From contig CAKOSN010000003.1 of NCBI GenBank assembly GCA_934102255.1, forward strand, positions 1 to 64,000: a stretch of 64,000 bases of DNA, given 5' to 3'. This document shows, one piece after another, positions 17,883 through 27,946 of the stretch. Made by a program: the position numbers and the translations under genes. Each line of letters starts with the position of its first letter. Positions within the stretch are counted from its first letter, which is position 1. Source of the stretch: an uncultured Bacilli bacterium (GTDB lineage: Bacteria; Bacillota_I; Bacilli_A; RF39; UBA660). The notes beneath the pieces were generated by a model. The model was not told the DNA's origin. It did not search any database and worked only from the letters and a program-made list of their open reading frames with translations.

Positions 17883-18955
17883 TTTTTTATCAATTCCTTA
17901 ATCGCATCATAAATTATTTTTGTACTATCTAAAGTACTAATTTTACTTAAATTATTTTTTATTTTTATTTGTTTTTCTTTATTATATAGTAATTCATTAA
18001 CATTCTTCGTAATATTTTCTGTTGATAAGTCTTTTTCTTCTAACATTACTGCAAGCCCTGCTTCTTTTAGGGAAAGAGCATTATAATACTGGTGATTATT
18101 AGCAACATAAGGGCTAGGAATAAAAATAGTTGGTACTTTAAGACTTAATACCTCAGCAATAGTAGAAGCCCCAGCACGCGCTACCAAAACATCGGTCGAT
18201 TTTAAAAGACCAGATAAATTATCTAAGTAAGGGACAACTAAAACATTACTAGGATATTTTTCTTTAGTAAAATCTTCATATAAGCTCTTACCCGTAATAT
18301 AAACCACTTGATAGTCTTTACCTTCCGAAGTTTTTAAGTAACCTTGCATTGCCTTATTAACAGTTTCTGAGCCTAAAGAACCACAGACAACCACAACAAG
18401 AGGCTTATCTTCTTTTAAACCTAAACTACTCTTAGTAATCTTTGATGTATTAATGGCTCTAATTCCAGTTGGATTTCCCGTATATAATACTTTCTTATTA
18501 GGAAAATATTTAGCACTTTCTTTAAAAGAAACCCCAATAATATCAGCATACTTACTAATCATCTTATTAGTTTTACCAGGAATTGCATTTTGTTCATGAA
18601 TAAACGTTTTAATATGCATCTTATGAGCCGTACTTAAAACAGGATAAGTTACATACCCCCCTATTCCCAAAACAACATCTGGCTTAAATTCTAAGATTTT
18701 CTTTTTAATTTCTTTTTTAGCTTTTAAGATTAAAAAAACATCTTTTATATCTTTAAAAATATTTTTAGATAATCCATAAATCTCAATTCCATAATAAGGA
18801 ATCCCATTTTTTGGAACAATATCCTTTTCCATTCGATTTTTAGTTCCTATATATAAAACTTCTAAATTTTTATCATATTTTTTAAATCCTTCAATAATGG
18901 ATAAAGCCGGATAAATATGACCGCCAGTTCCCCCAGCACTGATTAGTATTTTCAA
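17879..18955 (-). CDS. murG: Lipid II synthase MurG
   Basis: GT-B glycosyltransferase that adds GlcNAc to lipid I on the inner membrane face. The N-terminal GGTGGHIYPALSIIEGF (about 8-24) is the family signature, and the donor-binding LVARAGASTIAEVL (about 256-269) and PYVANNHQYYNA (about 281-292) are intact. The 358 aa length is typical. It is the first gene of the murG-murB-divIB-queH run. The usual partner spoVE/ftsW is not next to it; two FtsW-like genes lie elsewhere in the window. Confidence 0.97.
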   Translation of the reverse strand: MKILISAGGTGGHIYPALSIIEGFKKYDKNLEVLYIGTKNRMEKDIVPKNGIPYYGIEIYGLSKNIFKDIKDVFLILKAKKEIKKKILEFKPDVVLGIGGYVTYPVLSTAHKMHIKTFIHEQNAIPGKTNKMISKYADIIGVSFKESAKYFPNKKVLYTGNPTGIRAINTSKITKSSLGLKEDKPLVVVVCGSLGSETVNKAMQGYLKTSEGKDYQVVYITGKSLYEDFTKEKYPSNVLVVPYLDNLSGLLKSTDVLVARAGASTIAEVLSLKVPTIFIPSPYVANNHQYYNALSLKEAGLAVMLEEKDLSTENITKNVNELLYNKEKQIKIKNNLSKISTLDSTKIIYDAIKELIKK

Positions 18956-19050
18956 AATTAATCACCCACTCTTAGTACATTATACTACACTTTAAATCTT
19001 TTAAGAAGCAATTAGCTTAAGTTTTATTTACTTGACACATCAATATTAGA

Positions 19051-19080
19051 AAAAAATTAAAAGCAACATCGCGTTGCCTT
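19051..19080 (-). terminator. Terminator of the surface protein operon
   Basis: On the minus strand AAGGCAAC pairs with GTTGCTT around GCGAT, then a T-rich run. It lies just after the 370-codon surface protein gene and before murG. Confidence 0.7.
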
Positions 19081-19093
19081 AATTTAAAAACCA

Positions 19094-20194
19094 TTAATAA
19101 TTTATATCATTAGAAGTACTATCTTGATTTTGGCTATCTTCACTTGTATTATCTTGATTTATACTATCTGAGTTATCTAAATTACTATCACTATTAGTAT
19201 TATCATCTAAATTTGTATCATCGCCATTAGAATCAGCATCATCACTAACATCAGCTATTCTACCGTCATAATAAACACGAACATTACTAATACCACTAAT
19301 TAAAACATCAAAATACTCATCAGATTCTTCGACACTAACATCATCTGGTTTATTAACCTTAATAGATGAAGATAACACGGTATCAGTAGCACTATCATAA
19401 ATATATAAAGTATTATTATTTATTAATAGTAAAATATCTTTATAAAAATATACTTTATCAAAATACATATTTAATAAGTTATTTCCTTGATAATCTGATA
19501 AGTAATAACTATTATCTTTATATAATGCAATAGCTCTCGTACTAAAATCATAAATTGGATTAGTAAAAGTAGTACTTAAAATATTATCCTCAGCATCTAT
19601 AAGTAACCATTCATTATTTCTTAAAACAACAAATGCAGTAGAATCTAACTTACCGTCAGTTATATGATTAGCAAGCCCTATAAAATCATATTCTTCGGTT
19701 AATACTTTACGAACAGTTTGATTAATATAAAATACAGTATATTTTCCGGTATCAGTAACGCCAATATAATAGTCGCCATTAATACCTATACCATAATTAT
19801 TTAAACCGGTTACATTTATTTTGCTACCACTACTCTTATTATAAATAATAGTCTTAGGATGTTCATTTAAGTTAGCATAGTTAAAAGTAGTTGGTGTATC
19901 CATTAAAAAGGCATATTGATTATTAGCACCCGCAGTTAAGTAATTATTATTTCCTTTATAATAATTTAAAGAGTACAAAGAATCCCCAACATAATTATAA
20001 GCATAATCACAATACCCAGTCTTATTTTCGCAAGTATAACAACTACCGTCAACAAGCTTTAAATCGCAAGTATCTTTATCTTTGGAATTTGGATATAAAA
20101 CATGACCATAAGTACTAAGAACTGCTAAGGGTAAGGCTATAATCGTTAAAATTATAGCCATAATTAAAGTTAATTTATTATTCTTGGGTTTCAT
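19094..20194 (-). CDS. Membrane-anchored surface protein, WG-repeat-like, acidic tail
   Basis: One N-terminal membrane segment (about 10-30) leads to an extracytoplasmic region with four Cys near the start (DTCDLKLVDGSCYTCENKTGYC, shortened here as Cys-rich 41-63) and repeated short beta units such as LYKDNSYYLSDYQGNN, similar to WG/KWG repeats. The last 45 residues are a low-complexity Asp/Asn/Ser tail. Upstream GTG/ATG codons exist, but ATG at 20192-20194 follows GGTGAT at good spacing. It overlaps the next gene upstream by 17 nt and shares repeat style with it, so the two may work together at the surface. No known function. Confidence 0.6.
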   Translation of the reverse strand: MKPKNNKLTLIMAIILTIIALPLAVLSTYGHVLYPNSKDKDTCDLKLVDGSCYTCENKTGYCDYAYNYVGDSLYSLNYYKGNNNYLTAGANNQYAFLMDTPTTFNYANLNEHPKTIIYNKSSGSKINVTGLNNYGIGINGDYYIGVTDTGKYTVFYINQTVRKVLTEEYDFIGLANHITDGKLDSTAFVVLRNNEWLLIDAEDNILSTTFTNPIYDFSTRAIALYKDNSYYLSDYQGNNLLNMYFDKVYFYKDILLLINNNTLYIYDSATDTVLSSSIKVNKPDDVSVEESDEYFDVLISGISNVRVYYDGRIADVSDDADSNGDDTNLDDNTNSDSNLDNSDSINQDNTSEDSQNQDSTSNDINY

Positions 20195-22547
20195 TATCAT
20201 CACCATTAATACTAGGATTTGGTTTTACATCTAAACTACTATCATTTTTAGGGATACTATAAGTATAACTTACTTTCGTACCGTCTTCTTTGGTAATATT
20301 TAATATAGCCGTATTACCATTAATACTTACACTTAACATATTATATATTTTAAATATATCCCCAGTAGTTTCTAACTTTATTTCTTCATTATTAATAATT
20401 GTATTATTATAAGTACTTAAATAAACCATGTTATCATCATCAACCGCAATATATAAAGACTCACCTACTAATTTAATTACTTTATAAGACTTATTTGTTG
20501 TTTTCTTAGGATTATCACTACCGTCATCACTATAAATATCAAATTTATCATTATTCTTAATAACAAAGTATTTTCCACTAAAATCATAAATTTTAGAATC
20601 AAGAGTTATACTTGAAGAATCATTATTAAATAAGATTTGGTACTTATTATTTTTAGCTACTTCGATATAAGAGCCAATACGTTCCATACGGTCATAAACA
20701 AAATCATAAGTCTTAGTTATCCCATTATTATTAACATTAATAACCCCAAATTTATCACTCTTATTTTTAACAATAATATTATCTATAGCATTTACAAATG
20801 TTATATCTTCACTATCTTGTAAACTAGAAACATGCTTATAAGTAGCTAAAACTTGCTTTTTATATAAATCATAAACTTTAACTTCACCATCTAGATAATT
20901 AATATCATCGGTTATAAAGACATATCTATTATCTACTATTGGTATAAACTTGCTACTAGCACCGACATCATTATTTTTAAAGTTTTCACTAAATGAGTAA
21001 TTATGAGCAACAGCGCACATTCTAATTTCTTCGGCTTCATTAAAATTATCTTTATTAGTACATACATAACTGCCTAAAAGATTAGTTTTTTCTTCATCAC
21101 TATAGAAGTATAAAATACCATCAAAACTACTATAATATTTTTGCTTTAATGATGCCTTACCGTCTAAAAGACTTAAACCTTTTTCTTCAACATCATTATT
21201 ATTTTTTAAAAATATTGTTAAAGTATTATTATTAACATTTACTTTATAAGCATAAGTACTAGCCTTTAAAACACCTTCTTTAGTATAAGTATTAAGACCA
21301 CTATAAGATTCATTAGCTAAATTATATCCCACTTCATTATACTTATTTTTATCATAATCTCTAATATATAAAGAGCCGTCAGTTACAAGTCCAACATACT
21401 CACTATTTATAATACTAATATAGTTATAATCAGTATATATTTCATTATTATCATAATCAACTAAGTTATAAGTATTACCATTTTTAACAACTAAATGTTT
21501 ATCATCATAATCATAAATAGGTTTAGAAATTATCTTTGTCAAAGCTTTATCACTTAAATTTATTAAGTAATACTTACTTCCTTTTTGAGCTACCAAAGTA
21601 TTATCTTTTTTCTCTAAAGAAGTTAAATTATCATAAGTAAAGTTAATAATTGTTTCTAAATCATTACTTGTAATTCTAACTACGCCAAACTTATCTTCTT
21701 CATTTTCTAAAACAACATAATCATTTCCTAAAGACTCATAATATTTTATTTTTTTATAGTTGCCAACTACTTTATTTTCTAAAATATCATATAGTTTTAT
21801 TGTATCTTTATCGCCATCATTTACAAAAACAAAACGGTTATGGAAAACTTCACTTCGAAATTGAACATTAGTATTATCTTCATAAATATTCTTTGTAACA
21901 TTAACATCATCTAAATCATTAGAAGTATAAGAAACATAGCATTTATTTTCATCTTTTTCTTGACATTCATAAGTACCAATTTCGGTCTTTTGGTCATTTA
22001 AGAATACTAAAGTTCCATCTTCATAGCGGTAGTTACCTTTATCAATAACAATAGTTTCTTTTGACTCCGGTGTTGGCTCTTCTTTAGTTTTTGGTAAAAT
22101 TAAATAAACTATTAAACAAATAATTAGTAAAACAATTACACCAGTTACACTTATAATAATTATTTTTTGCTTTTTAGTTAGTGTTCTTTTCTTTTTAGTT
22201 TTATCGTTAGTTAAAGAGTCTTTCGTATCAGCATCTTTATTAGCTAGTAAATCCTTATCTTCACTACTCTTTAACTTATTATCTTCTTTATCTTCATCTT
22301 CCTCTAAGTTTAAACCAGCAAAAATATCATCATCAGTTGCCTCATTATCATCACTAATACTATCTACATCTTTATTTTTATCTTCTTCATCAAAGTTAAT
22401 AACATCATCATCAAAAAAACTTTCTTCTGTTAACTCGTTATTTGCATTATCAAAAAAATCTGAATCATCTTTTTTAGTAGTCGTATTATCTAAATTACTT
22501 AAATCATCAAGACTACGGGTATTAACATTGTTTTTATCTTCATTCAT
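20178..22547 (-). CDS. Large membrane-anchored WG-repeat-like surface protein
   Basis: 789 aa. The N-terminal 125 residues are a very acidic low-complexity cytoplasmic region (many Asp/Glu/Asn), then basic residues (KKKRTLTKKQK) and one membrane helix (about 130-150). Outside follow many repeats of a beta-rich unit of 20-40 residues, such as EDKFGVVRITSNDLETII and SDKFGVINVNNNGITKTY, resembling WG (KWG) repeats, probably forming a propeller-like or solenoid domain. Two similar halves each begin with a GTYEC or GSYVC stretch with paired Cys. Function unknown; probably scaffold or sensing at the wall. Confidence 0.6.
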   Translation of the reverse strand: MNEDKNNVNTRSLDDLSNLDNTTTKKDDSDFFDNANNELTEESFFDDDVINFDEEDKNKDVDSISDDNEATDDDIFAGLNLEEDEDKEDNKLKSSEDKDLLANKDADTKDSLTNDKTKKKRTLTKKQKIIIISVTGVIVLLIICLIVYLILPKTKEEPTPESKETIVIDKGNYRYEDGTLVFLNDQKTEIGTYECQEKDENKCYVSYTSNDLDDVNVTKNIYEDNTNVQFRSEVFHNRFVFVNDGDKDTIKLYDILENKVVGNYKKIKYYESLGNDYVVLENEEDKFGVVRITSNDLETIINFTYDNLTSLEKKDNTLVAQKGSKYYLINLSDKALTKIISKPIYDYDDKHLVVKNGNTYNLVDYDNNEIYTDYNYISIINSEYVGLVTDGSLYIRDYDKNKYNEVGYNLANESYSGLNTYTKEGVLKASTYAYKVNVNNNTLTIFLKNNNDVEEKGLSLLDGKASLKQKYYSSFDGILYFYSDEEKTNLLGSYVCTNKDNFNEAEEIRMCAVAHNYSFSENFKNNDVGASSKFIPIVDNRYVFITDDINYLDGEVKVYDLYKKQVLATYKHVSSLQDSEDITFVNAIDNIIVKNKSDKFGVINVNNNGITKTYDFVYDRMERIGSYIEVAKNNKYQILFNNDSSSITLDSKIYDFSGKYFVIKNNDKFDIYSDDGSDNPKKTTNKSYKVIKLVGESLYIAVDDDNMVYLSTYNNTIINNEEIKLETTGDIFKIYNMLSVSINGNTAILNITKEDGTKVSYTYSIPKNDSSLDVKPNPSINGDDNETQE

Positions 22548-22635
22548 AAAATTACACCTCTTATTTTACATTTTAATTTTAGCATTTTTAGCTTGCCATA
22601 GCAACTTTTATTTTTTGTAAACTAAACTTTATATT

Positions 22636-23241
22636 CTAATTGTTAAAAATATCTTCATCTACTATATAATAAATATCATCTTGGTAAGGAAAGTTTTCTT
22701 TTATAACCCCATAACTAAAGACTTCTAATTTTCTATTTTGAAAATAACTAATTAAATTAGCCGTGATTGTCTTATCTAAAAGAACAATAAAATCATATTC
22801 GTTATAAGAGTTTTCAGAATTAAAAAGATAATTTAATATTCCACATTTATACTTAACCGTTAATTGTAATAGCTTTTTTATCGGTTCTTTATAAAAACTC
22901 ATTACATAAATATTTTTAGAAGAATACTTAAGTAGTAAAGAATTTAATTTATTAATATCAATATCTCTTTCTTTAATTTCTAATAGAATTATTTTATCAG
23001 TTTCTAGTTTTAAAACATCTTCTAAAAGACATATATCTTTACTTAAATCCTGATACATGGTTTTATTAATAAGATTAGTGTTATAAAAGAAATCATGGAC
23101 AACTACAAACTCTTTATCTTTGGTTGTTCTAATATCTAGTTCAAAGCCTTGATACTTATTATCATTTATTGCTTCCTTAAAAGCTGCTAAAGTATTTTCT
23201 TTAAAGTTTTTTCCTACTTTACCGCGATGCGCTATAAACAT
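22636..23241 (-). CDS. Glycerophosphodiester phosphodiesterase
   Basis: GDPD-family enzyme that cleaves glycerophosphodiesters to glycerol 3-phosphate and an alcohol. The N-terminus FIAHRGKVGKNFKENTLAAF (about 2-21) carries the catalytic His-Arg and the Glu-Asn-Thr; FELDIR (about 38-43) and VVVHDFF (about 50-56) hold the metal and second catalytic His. At 201 aa it is a little short. No signal peptide, so it should be cytoplasmic. It lies on the same strand after hemW. Confidence 0.9.
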   Translation of the reverse strand: MFIAHRGKVGKNFKENTLAAFKEAINDNKYQGFELDIRTTKDKEFVVVHDFFYNTNLINKTMYQDLSKDICLLEDVLKLETDKIILLEIKERDIDINKLNSLLLKYSSKNIYVMSFYKEPIKKLLQLTVKYKCGILNYLFNSENSYNEYDFIVLLDKTITANLISYFQNRKLEVFSYGVIKENFPYQDDIYYIVDEDIFNN

Positions 23242-23307
23242 TCTATCACCTAAAATATAGTACGTAGGATTTTTAAAATTTATGCCAAAATAAAAGAAGT
23301 ATTATCA

Positions 23308-24393
23308 CTAAATAATTTTAATGACAATACTATCCATAATATAAATATATTTTTCTGGTATTTTTAAATAATTATCTTCTAAAATAAGTAATCCTTCTTT
23401 AATCAAGTTTTTAATATTAGGGTAAGCATCTATTAAAGAAACATGATATTTTTTATCAAAAGTATCTAAATTAATGCCTTTTAAAAGTCTTAAACCGAGC
23501 ATTATTTCATTATCCATTTCTTCTTGTTTACTTAAAAGATTCTTATTAAGACAAAACTCCCCTTTTAAATAAGAAGTAATGCTTCTTGTATTTTCATAAC
23601 GAATATTGCCAATATATCCCGAAGCTCCACAGCCAAAACCATAATATTCCTGATTTAGCCAATAAGTGGTATTATGTTTTGACTCCAAACCTTCTTTTGC
23701 AAAGTTAGAAACCTCATAATGATTATAACCATGTTTTTTTAAAGTTTTTACAATATAATTATACATTTTAGCATCTTTTTCTTCTTTAATATTCTTATAC
23801 CCTTTATTATAAAGAACCGTATTTTTTTCTAAAATTAAAGAATATGTACTAATATGTTCAGGATTTAGTTTTAAAATCTTATGAATATCTTGTTTCAAAG
23901 TAAACATCGATTCTTTCGGAAGCGCATAAATTAAGTCAACATTTATATTATTAAATTCCAAATTTCTTGCTAAATTTATCTTTGCTTGACAATCCTTATA
24001 TAAAGCCTTGCGGTTCATTAGTTTTAAGATTTTTTTATTAAATGATTCAATGCCAATACTTAAACGATTAACCCCATTTTCTTTTAAAATTTGTAAAAGT
24101 TCTAAAGAAATATCTTCAATATTACATTCAAAGCTAAACTCGTAATTTCTAGTTTTCTTAAATAATTTAGTTATTCTAAATAATTCTTTTAACTCTAGTG
24201 TATCTAAGGAAGAAGGAGTACCACCACCAATATAAATAGTACTTATTAATTCGTTATTATATTGACTAATAATTTCTTTTTCTAGCATTTTTAAATAATC
24301 AGTCGTAAATTTTTTATTATAATAAACCTTACAAAAATCACAATAACTACATATTGACTTGCAAAACGGAATATGAATATAAACAGCGTGCAT
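23308..24393 (-). CDS. hemW: Heme chaperone HemW (radical SAM)
   Basis: HemN-like radical SAM protein of the HemW type, known as a heme chaperone rather than a true coproporphyrinogen oxidase. The cluster motif is CKSICSYCDFCK (Cys11, Cys15, Cys18). IYIGGGTPSSL (about 55-65) is the SAM-binding GGTPS motif. The late HNTTYW (about 244-249) is typical of HemW. At 361 aa it is full length. As in Bacilli it stays near lepA, although a deacetylase gene has come between them. Confidence 0.88.
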   Translation of the reverse strand: MHAVYIHIPFCKSICSYCDFCKVYYNKKFTTDYLKMLEKEIISQYNNELISTIYIGGGTPSSLDTLELKELFRITKLFKKTRNYEFSFECNIEDISLELLQILKENGVNRLSIGIESFNKKILKLMNRKALYKDCQAKINLARNLEFNNINVDLIYALPKESMFTLKQDIHKILKLNPEHISTYSLILEKNTVLYNKGYKNIKEEKDAKMYNYIVKTLKKHGYNHYEVSNFAKEGLESKHNTTYWLNQEYYGFGCGASGYIGNIRYENTRSITSYLKGEFCLNKNLLSKQEEMDNEIMLGLRLLKGINLDTFDKKYHVSLIDAYPNIKNLIKEGLLILEDNYLKIPEKYIYIMDSIVIKII

Positions 24394-24413
24394 TACATCA
24401 CCTACTTTTCTTT

Positions 24414-25829
24414 TTAATTATTAATGTGCTGATGAACCTCAGGTGTATTATCATCTAAAGCCTTAAATATATAGCCTTGATTTTTAGCATAAATAATCAT
24501 ATTTTCTAAACTATTTGCCGTATAAGATTTAATATCATGTAATAAAACTACATTAATTTTATTGTATGAAATAGTATCTTTAAAATATTTTAAAACACAT
24601 GCATTTTTATCTGTAACCTTCCTACTAGCACAAGCCCCTGCATCTTCAACTAAGCTATTCCAATCGTAATAACGATATCCTTCTTCCTTAACCTTACTAG
24701 CAAGAGTGGTCATAATACCTTTACAACGACTCCTAGAAATAGTATTAGAGCTGCCGCCTGGAAATCTTATATATTTAGCTCTAACTCCTGTAATTCTAGT
24801 AACTCTATCTTGAACTTTATTTAAATCAGCAAAGTAAGCATCAACTGATTTATAAATATCATAATTATGCGATGCCGTATGTAACCCAACCGTGTGACCT
24901 TCATTATATTCTCTTAAAATATCTTCATCAGACCCACCATTAGTAACAAAGAAGGTTGCTTTAATATCATACTTTTTTAAAATATCTAAAATTTGATTAG
25001 TATAAGCTCCTGGACCGTCATCAAAAGTTAAATAAATTACTCCCTTAGTATCAGTCTCATTAACAACATAAACCGTTCTTTTAACTACCGTTTCATTTTT
25101 GTTATCACTAACTTTATAAGTTACCGTATAAGTTCCCGTTTTTGTATTATCAATATCATTTGTAACTTCTACTCTATCGGTTATATCACCTAAACAATTA
25201 TCACTAGCAGTATACCCAGCTTCTTCATAAGTATTATTTAATAGTAAATAAACTTCCCTATTTCCTTTTAAACTAATAGTTGGAGCATCATCATCTTTTA
25301 TCTCTACTCTTCTACCGATTGATGTTTCATTACCAAAAGAATCTTTAACACTATAATAAATATAATCGTTAGTCTTAGTAACCGTAACTTTATCAGTTAT
25401 ATCTCCGTCAATATTATCTGTTGCCTTATAGCCCGTTTCTTTATAATCTTCTATCTTACAAAGTTTAACCTCGCTATCACCTTCTAAAGTTATAACCGGG
25501 CTTTCTTTATCAACTACAGAAACTTTTAAAGTCTTAACTGTCTTAAAAGGACCATTATAAACCGTAAAAGTGGCATCATAAGTTCCAAATTCATTTTTTA
25601 CATTATTCGTAACAACAACTTTTTTAGTTATATCTTTACCAAATAATGTTGCCTTATAATTATCATAAAAGAAATCATCATTTATATCCATAGTTATTTC
25701 CTTATCTTTTATTTCTAATTTAGGATAATTTAATAAACATATTAATATTAAAATTAAAGTAATAAACGTATACCCTAAAAATCTCCTGGTTAATTTTGAT
25801 AATTTTCTTTTCTTTTTAACTATTCTCAT
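24414..25829 (-). CDS. Surface polysaccharide deacetylase with Ig-like domains
   Basis: One N-terminal membrane anchor (about 15-33), then two to three Ig-like domains of the DUF5011 type (about 35-255; repeats such as ATDNIDGDITDKVTVT and ASDNCLGDITDRVEVT), then a NodB domain (about 260-460). Catalytic motifs are intact: YLTFDDGPGAY, HTASHNY, RFPGGSSNT and VVLLHDIKSY. It probably deacetylates peptidoglycan or another surface glycan. It begins 20 nt after hemW on the opposite side of the shared transcript order (lepA, this gene, hemW, GDPD, all minus strand). Confidence 0.88.
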   Translation of the reverse strand: MRIVKKKRKLSKLTRRFLGYTFITLILILICLLNYPKLEIKDKEITMDINDDFFYDNYKATLFGKDITKKVVVTNNVKNEFGTYDATFTVYNGPFKTVKTLKVSVVDKESPVITLEGDSEVKLCKIEDYKETGYKATDNIDGDITDKVTVTKTNDYIYYSVKDSFGNETSIGRRVEIKDDDAPTISLKGNREVYLLLNNTYEEAGYTASDNCLGDITDRVEVTNDIDNTKTGTYTVTYKVSDNKNETVVKRTVYVVNETDTKGVIYLTFDDGPGAYTNQILDILKKYDIKATFFVTNGGSDEDILREYNEGHTVGLHTASHNYDIYKSVDAYFADLNKVQDRVTRITGVRAKYIRFPGGSSNTISRSRCKGIMTTLASKVKEEGYRYYDWNSLVEDAGACASRKVTDKNACVLKYFKDTISYNKINVVLLHDIKSYTANSLENMIIYAKNQGYIFKALDDNTPEVHQHINN

Positions 25830-25930
25830 AATACATACCCTCTAACACCAATAATCATATCACGAAAAATTTAAGAAAGATACTTAAAAAAGCAATTTGA
25901 CATTGGCTTGTCAAAATATTATTTATAATT

Positions 25931-25977
25931 AGAAAAAACTAGTAAATATTAGATTAATTTCTAAGTTACTAGTTTTT
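25931..25977 (-). terminator. Terminator of lepA
   Basis: AAAACTAGTAA and TTACTAGTTTT form an 11-bp stem with an inner TTAG/CTAA pairing and are followed by a T run on the minus strand. The lepA stop codon lies at its edge. T runs on both sides make it possibly bidirectional. Confidence 0.65.
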
Positions 25978-27772
25978 ATTTATCTTGCGATAAAATACTT
26001 AAGAAAGCTTCTTGAGGTATTTCAACTGAACCTACCATTTTCATTCTCTTTTTACCTTCTTTTTGTTTTTCTAAAAGTTTACGCTTACGAGAAATGTCGC
26101 CACCATAACATTTAGCTAAAACATCTTTTCGCATTGCGGAAATATTTTCACGAGCAATGACTTTTGAACCAATACTAGCTTGAATTGGTACTTGGAATAA
26201 CTGCTTTGGAATAACATCTTTTAACTTAGAAACAATTTGTTTACCACGATTATATGCAAAGTCTTTATGAACAATAACGGATAAAGCATCAACGACTTCT
26301 TTATTTAACATGATATCCATTTTCACTAAATCGCTAGCTTTATAACCAATAAGTTCATAGTCAAAGGATGCATAACCAGAAGTTGCACTCTTTAATTTAT
26401 CAAAGAAATCATAAACAATCTCTGCAAGTGGTATTTCATAATGAATATTAACTCTCGTTGGGTCAATATAATCCATACTTAAATAGTTGCCTCTTTTATC
26501 TTGGCATAACTCCATAATTGCCCCAACATACTCACTAGGCACAAAAATATTCGTCTTAATATACGGTTCTTTAATTTCTTTTATTACCTGGCGGTCTGGC
26601 ATTTTATTAGGAGAATCAACCATGATAACTTCATTATTTGTCAAAGTAACTTCATAAATTACCGAAGGTGAAGTAGCAATACAATCGATATTAAATTCTC
26701 TCGTAATACGTTCAATGATAATATCCATATGTAAAAGACCTAAGAAACCACATCTAAAGCCAAAACCTAGGGCATCTGAAGTTTCTGGTTCAAAGATTAA
26801 CGAAGCATCGGATAATTTTAACTTTTCTAAAGCTTCTCTTAAAGCTGGAAATTTACTAGAATCGATTGGGAAAAGACCTGAATAAACCATTGGTTTCATA
26901 GGCTTATAACCAGGAAGTGGTGCTTCTGCTGGATTATCTTCTAAAGTGATAGTATCACCTACTTCAACTGTTGAAATATCTTTAATAGCAGCAACAACCC
27001 AACCTACTTCTCCCGATACTAACATATCTTTTTTAACTTCCTTAGGATTATTAATACCAAGTTCTACTATTTCATAAGTATGACCTGATGCCATCATCTT
27101 TATCTTGTCTTTAACTTTTAAAGTTCCATCAACTACTCTAACATGGACAACAACTCCACGATAAGCATCAAAAGCACTATCAAATATTAAAGCTCTTGTT
27201 TTTTTAGAATTATCTGTTACTGGGGCTGGAATTCTTTCGACAATAGCATCTAAAAGCTTATCTACTCCTACTCCTGTTTTGCCAGAGCAAAGAATAATTT
27301 CTTCTTCTTTAAAACCTAAAACATCACATAATTCTTTCGTAACTTTAGGAATATCAGCATTAGGTAAATCAATCTTATTAATAACAGGAATAATTTTTAA
27401 ATCACATTCCATCGCAAGATACAAATTAGCAAGCGTTTGAGCCTCTATTCCTTGGGCAGCATCAACTACTAATATAGCGCCTTCACAAGCTGCTAAACTT
27501 CTTGATACTTCATAAGAAAAATCGACATGACCTGGAGTATCAATTAAATGAAAAGTATAATCTTCATTATGATACTTATAATTTAACTGAACAGCATTAA
27601 GTTTTATTGTAATACCACGTTCGCGTTCTAAATCCATACTATCAAGTAGTTGATCTTTCATCTGTCTTTTATCAACAGCGCCCGTCATTTCTAAAATACG
27701 GTCAGCCAAAGTCGACTTACCATGGTCAATATGCGCTATAATTGAAAAATTTCTAATATTTTGTTGTTTCAT
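25976..27772 (-). CDS. lepA: Elongation factor 4 (LepA)
   Basis: Ribosome-associated GTPase of the LepA/EF4 family. The G1 motif is AHIDHGKST (about 12-20), the switch RERGITIK, G3 DTPGHVDF and G4 NKIDLP are all present, followed by domain II, the LepA-specific C-terminal domain and the typical tail KLLEKQKEGKKRMK. The frame continues ten codons upstream to 27802, but ATG at 27770-27772 gives the standard N-terminus MKQQNIRNFSIIAHIDHGKS and is preceded by GGATG. That makes 598 aa. Confidence 0.97.
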   Translation of the reverse strand: MKQQNIRNFSIIAHIDHGKSTLADRILEMTGAVDKRQMKDQLLDSMDLERERGITIKLNAVQLNYKYHNEDYTFHLIDTPGHVDFSYEVSRSLAACEGAILVVDAAQGIEAQTLANLYLAMECDLKIIPVINKIDLPNADIPKVTKELCDVLGFKEEEIILCSGKTGVGVDKLLDAIVERIPAPVTDNSKKTRALIFDSAFDAYRGVVVHVRVVDGTLKVKDKIKMMASGHTYEIVELGINNPKEVKKDMLVSGEVGWVVAAIKDISTVEVGDTITLEDNPAEAPLPGYKPMKPMVYSGLFPIDSSKFPALREALEKLKLSDASLIFEPETSDALGFGFRCGFLGLLHMDIIIERITREFNIDCIATSPSVIYEVTLTNNEVIMVDSPNKMPDRQVIKEIKEPYIKTNIFVPSEYVGAIMELCQDKRGNYLSMDYIDPTRVNIHYEIPLAEIVYDFFDKLKSATSGYASFDYELIGYKASDLVKMDIMLNKEVVDALSVIVHKDFAYNRGKQIVSKLKDVIPKQLFQVPIQASIGSKVIARENISAMRKDVLAKCYGGDISRKRKLLEKQKEGKKRMKMVGSVEIPQEAFLSILSQDK

Positions 27773-27864
27773 AAAATTCACATCCAAACAGTATTTTAAC
27801 AAAATTTTTATAATTACGATAGATATTTTAGAGGTTTAATTGGACTTTTTAACCTTTTTTCATC

Positions 27865-27892
27865 TAAAAAAGAATAAAGGCATTTTATTCTT
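27865..27892 (-). terminator. Terminator closing the accessory island
   Basis: On the minus strand AAGAATAAA pairs with TTTATTCTT around a 5-nt loop, followed by T. It ends the transcript coming from the transglutaminase module and marks the lepA side of the island. Confidence 0.7.
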
Positions 27893-27946
27893 TTCTATCT
27901 TTTATATTTTTATCATCTAAAGTCATTGTAATTCAAAACATATTTT

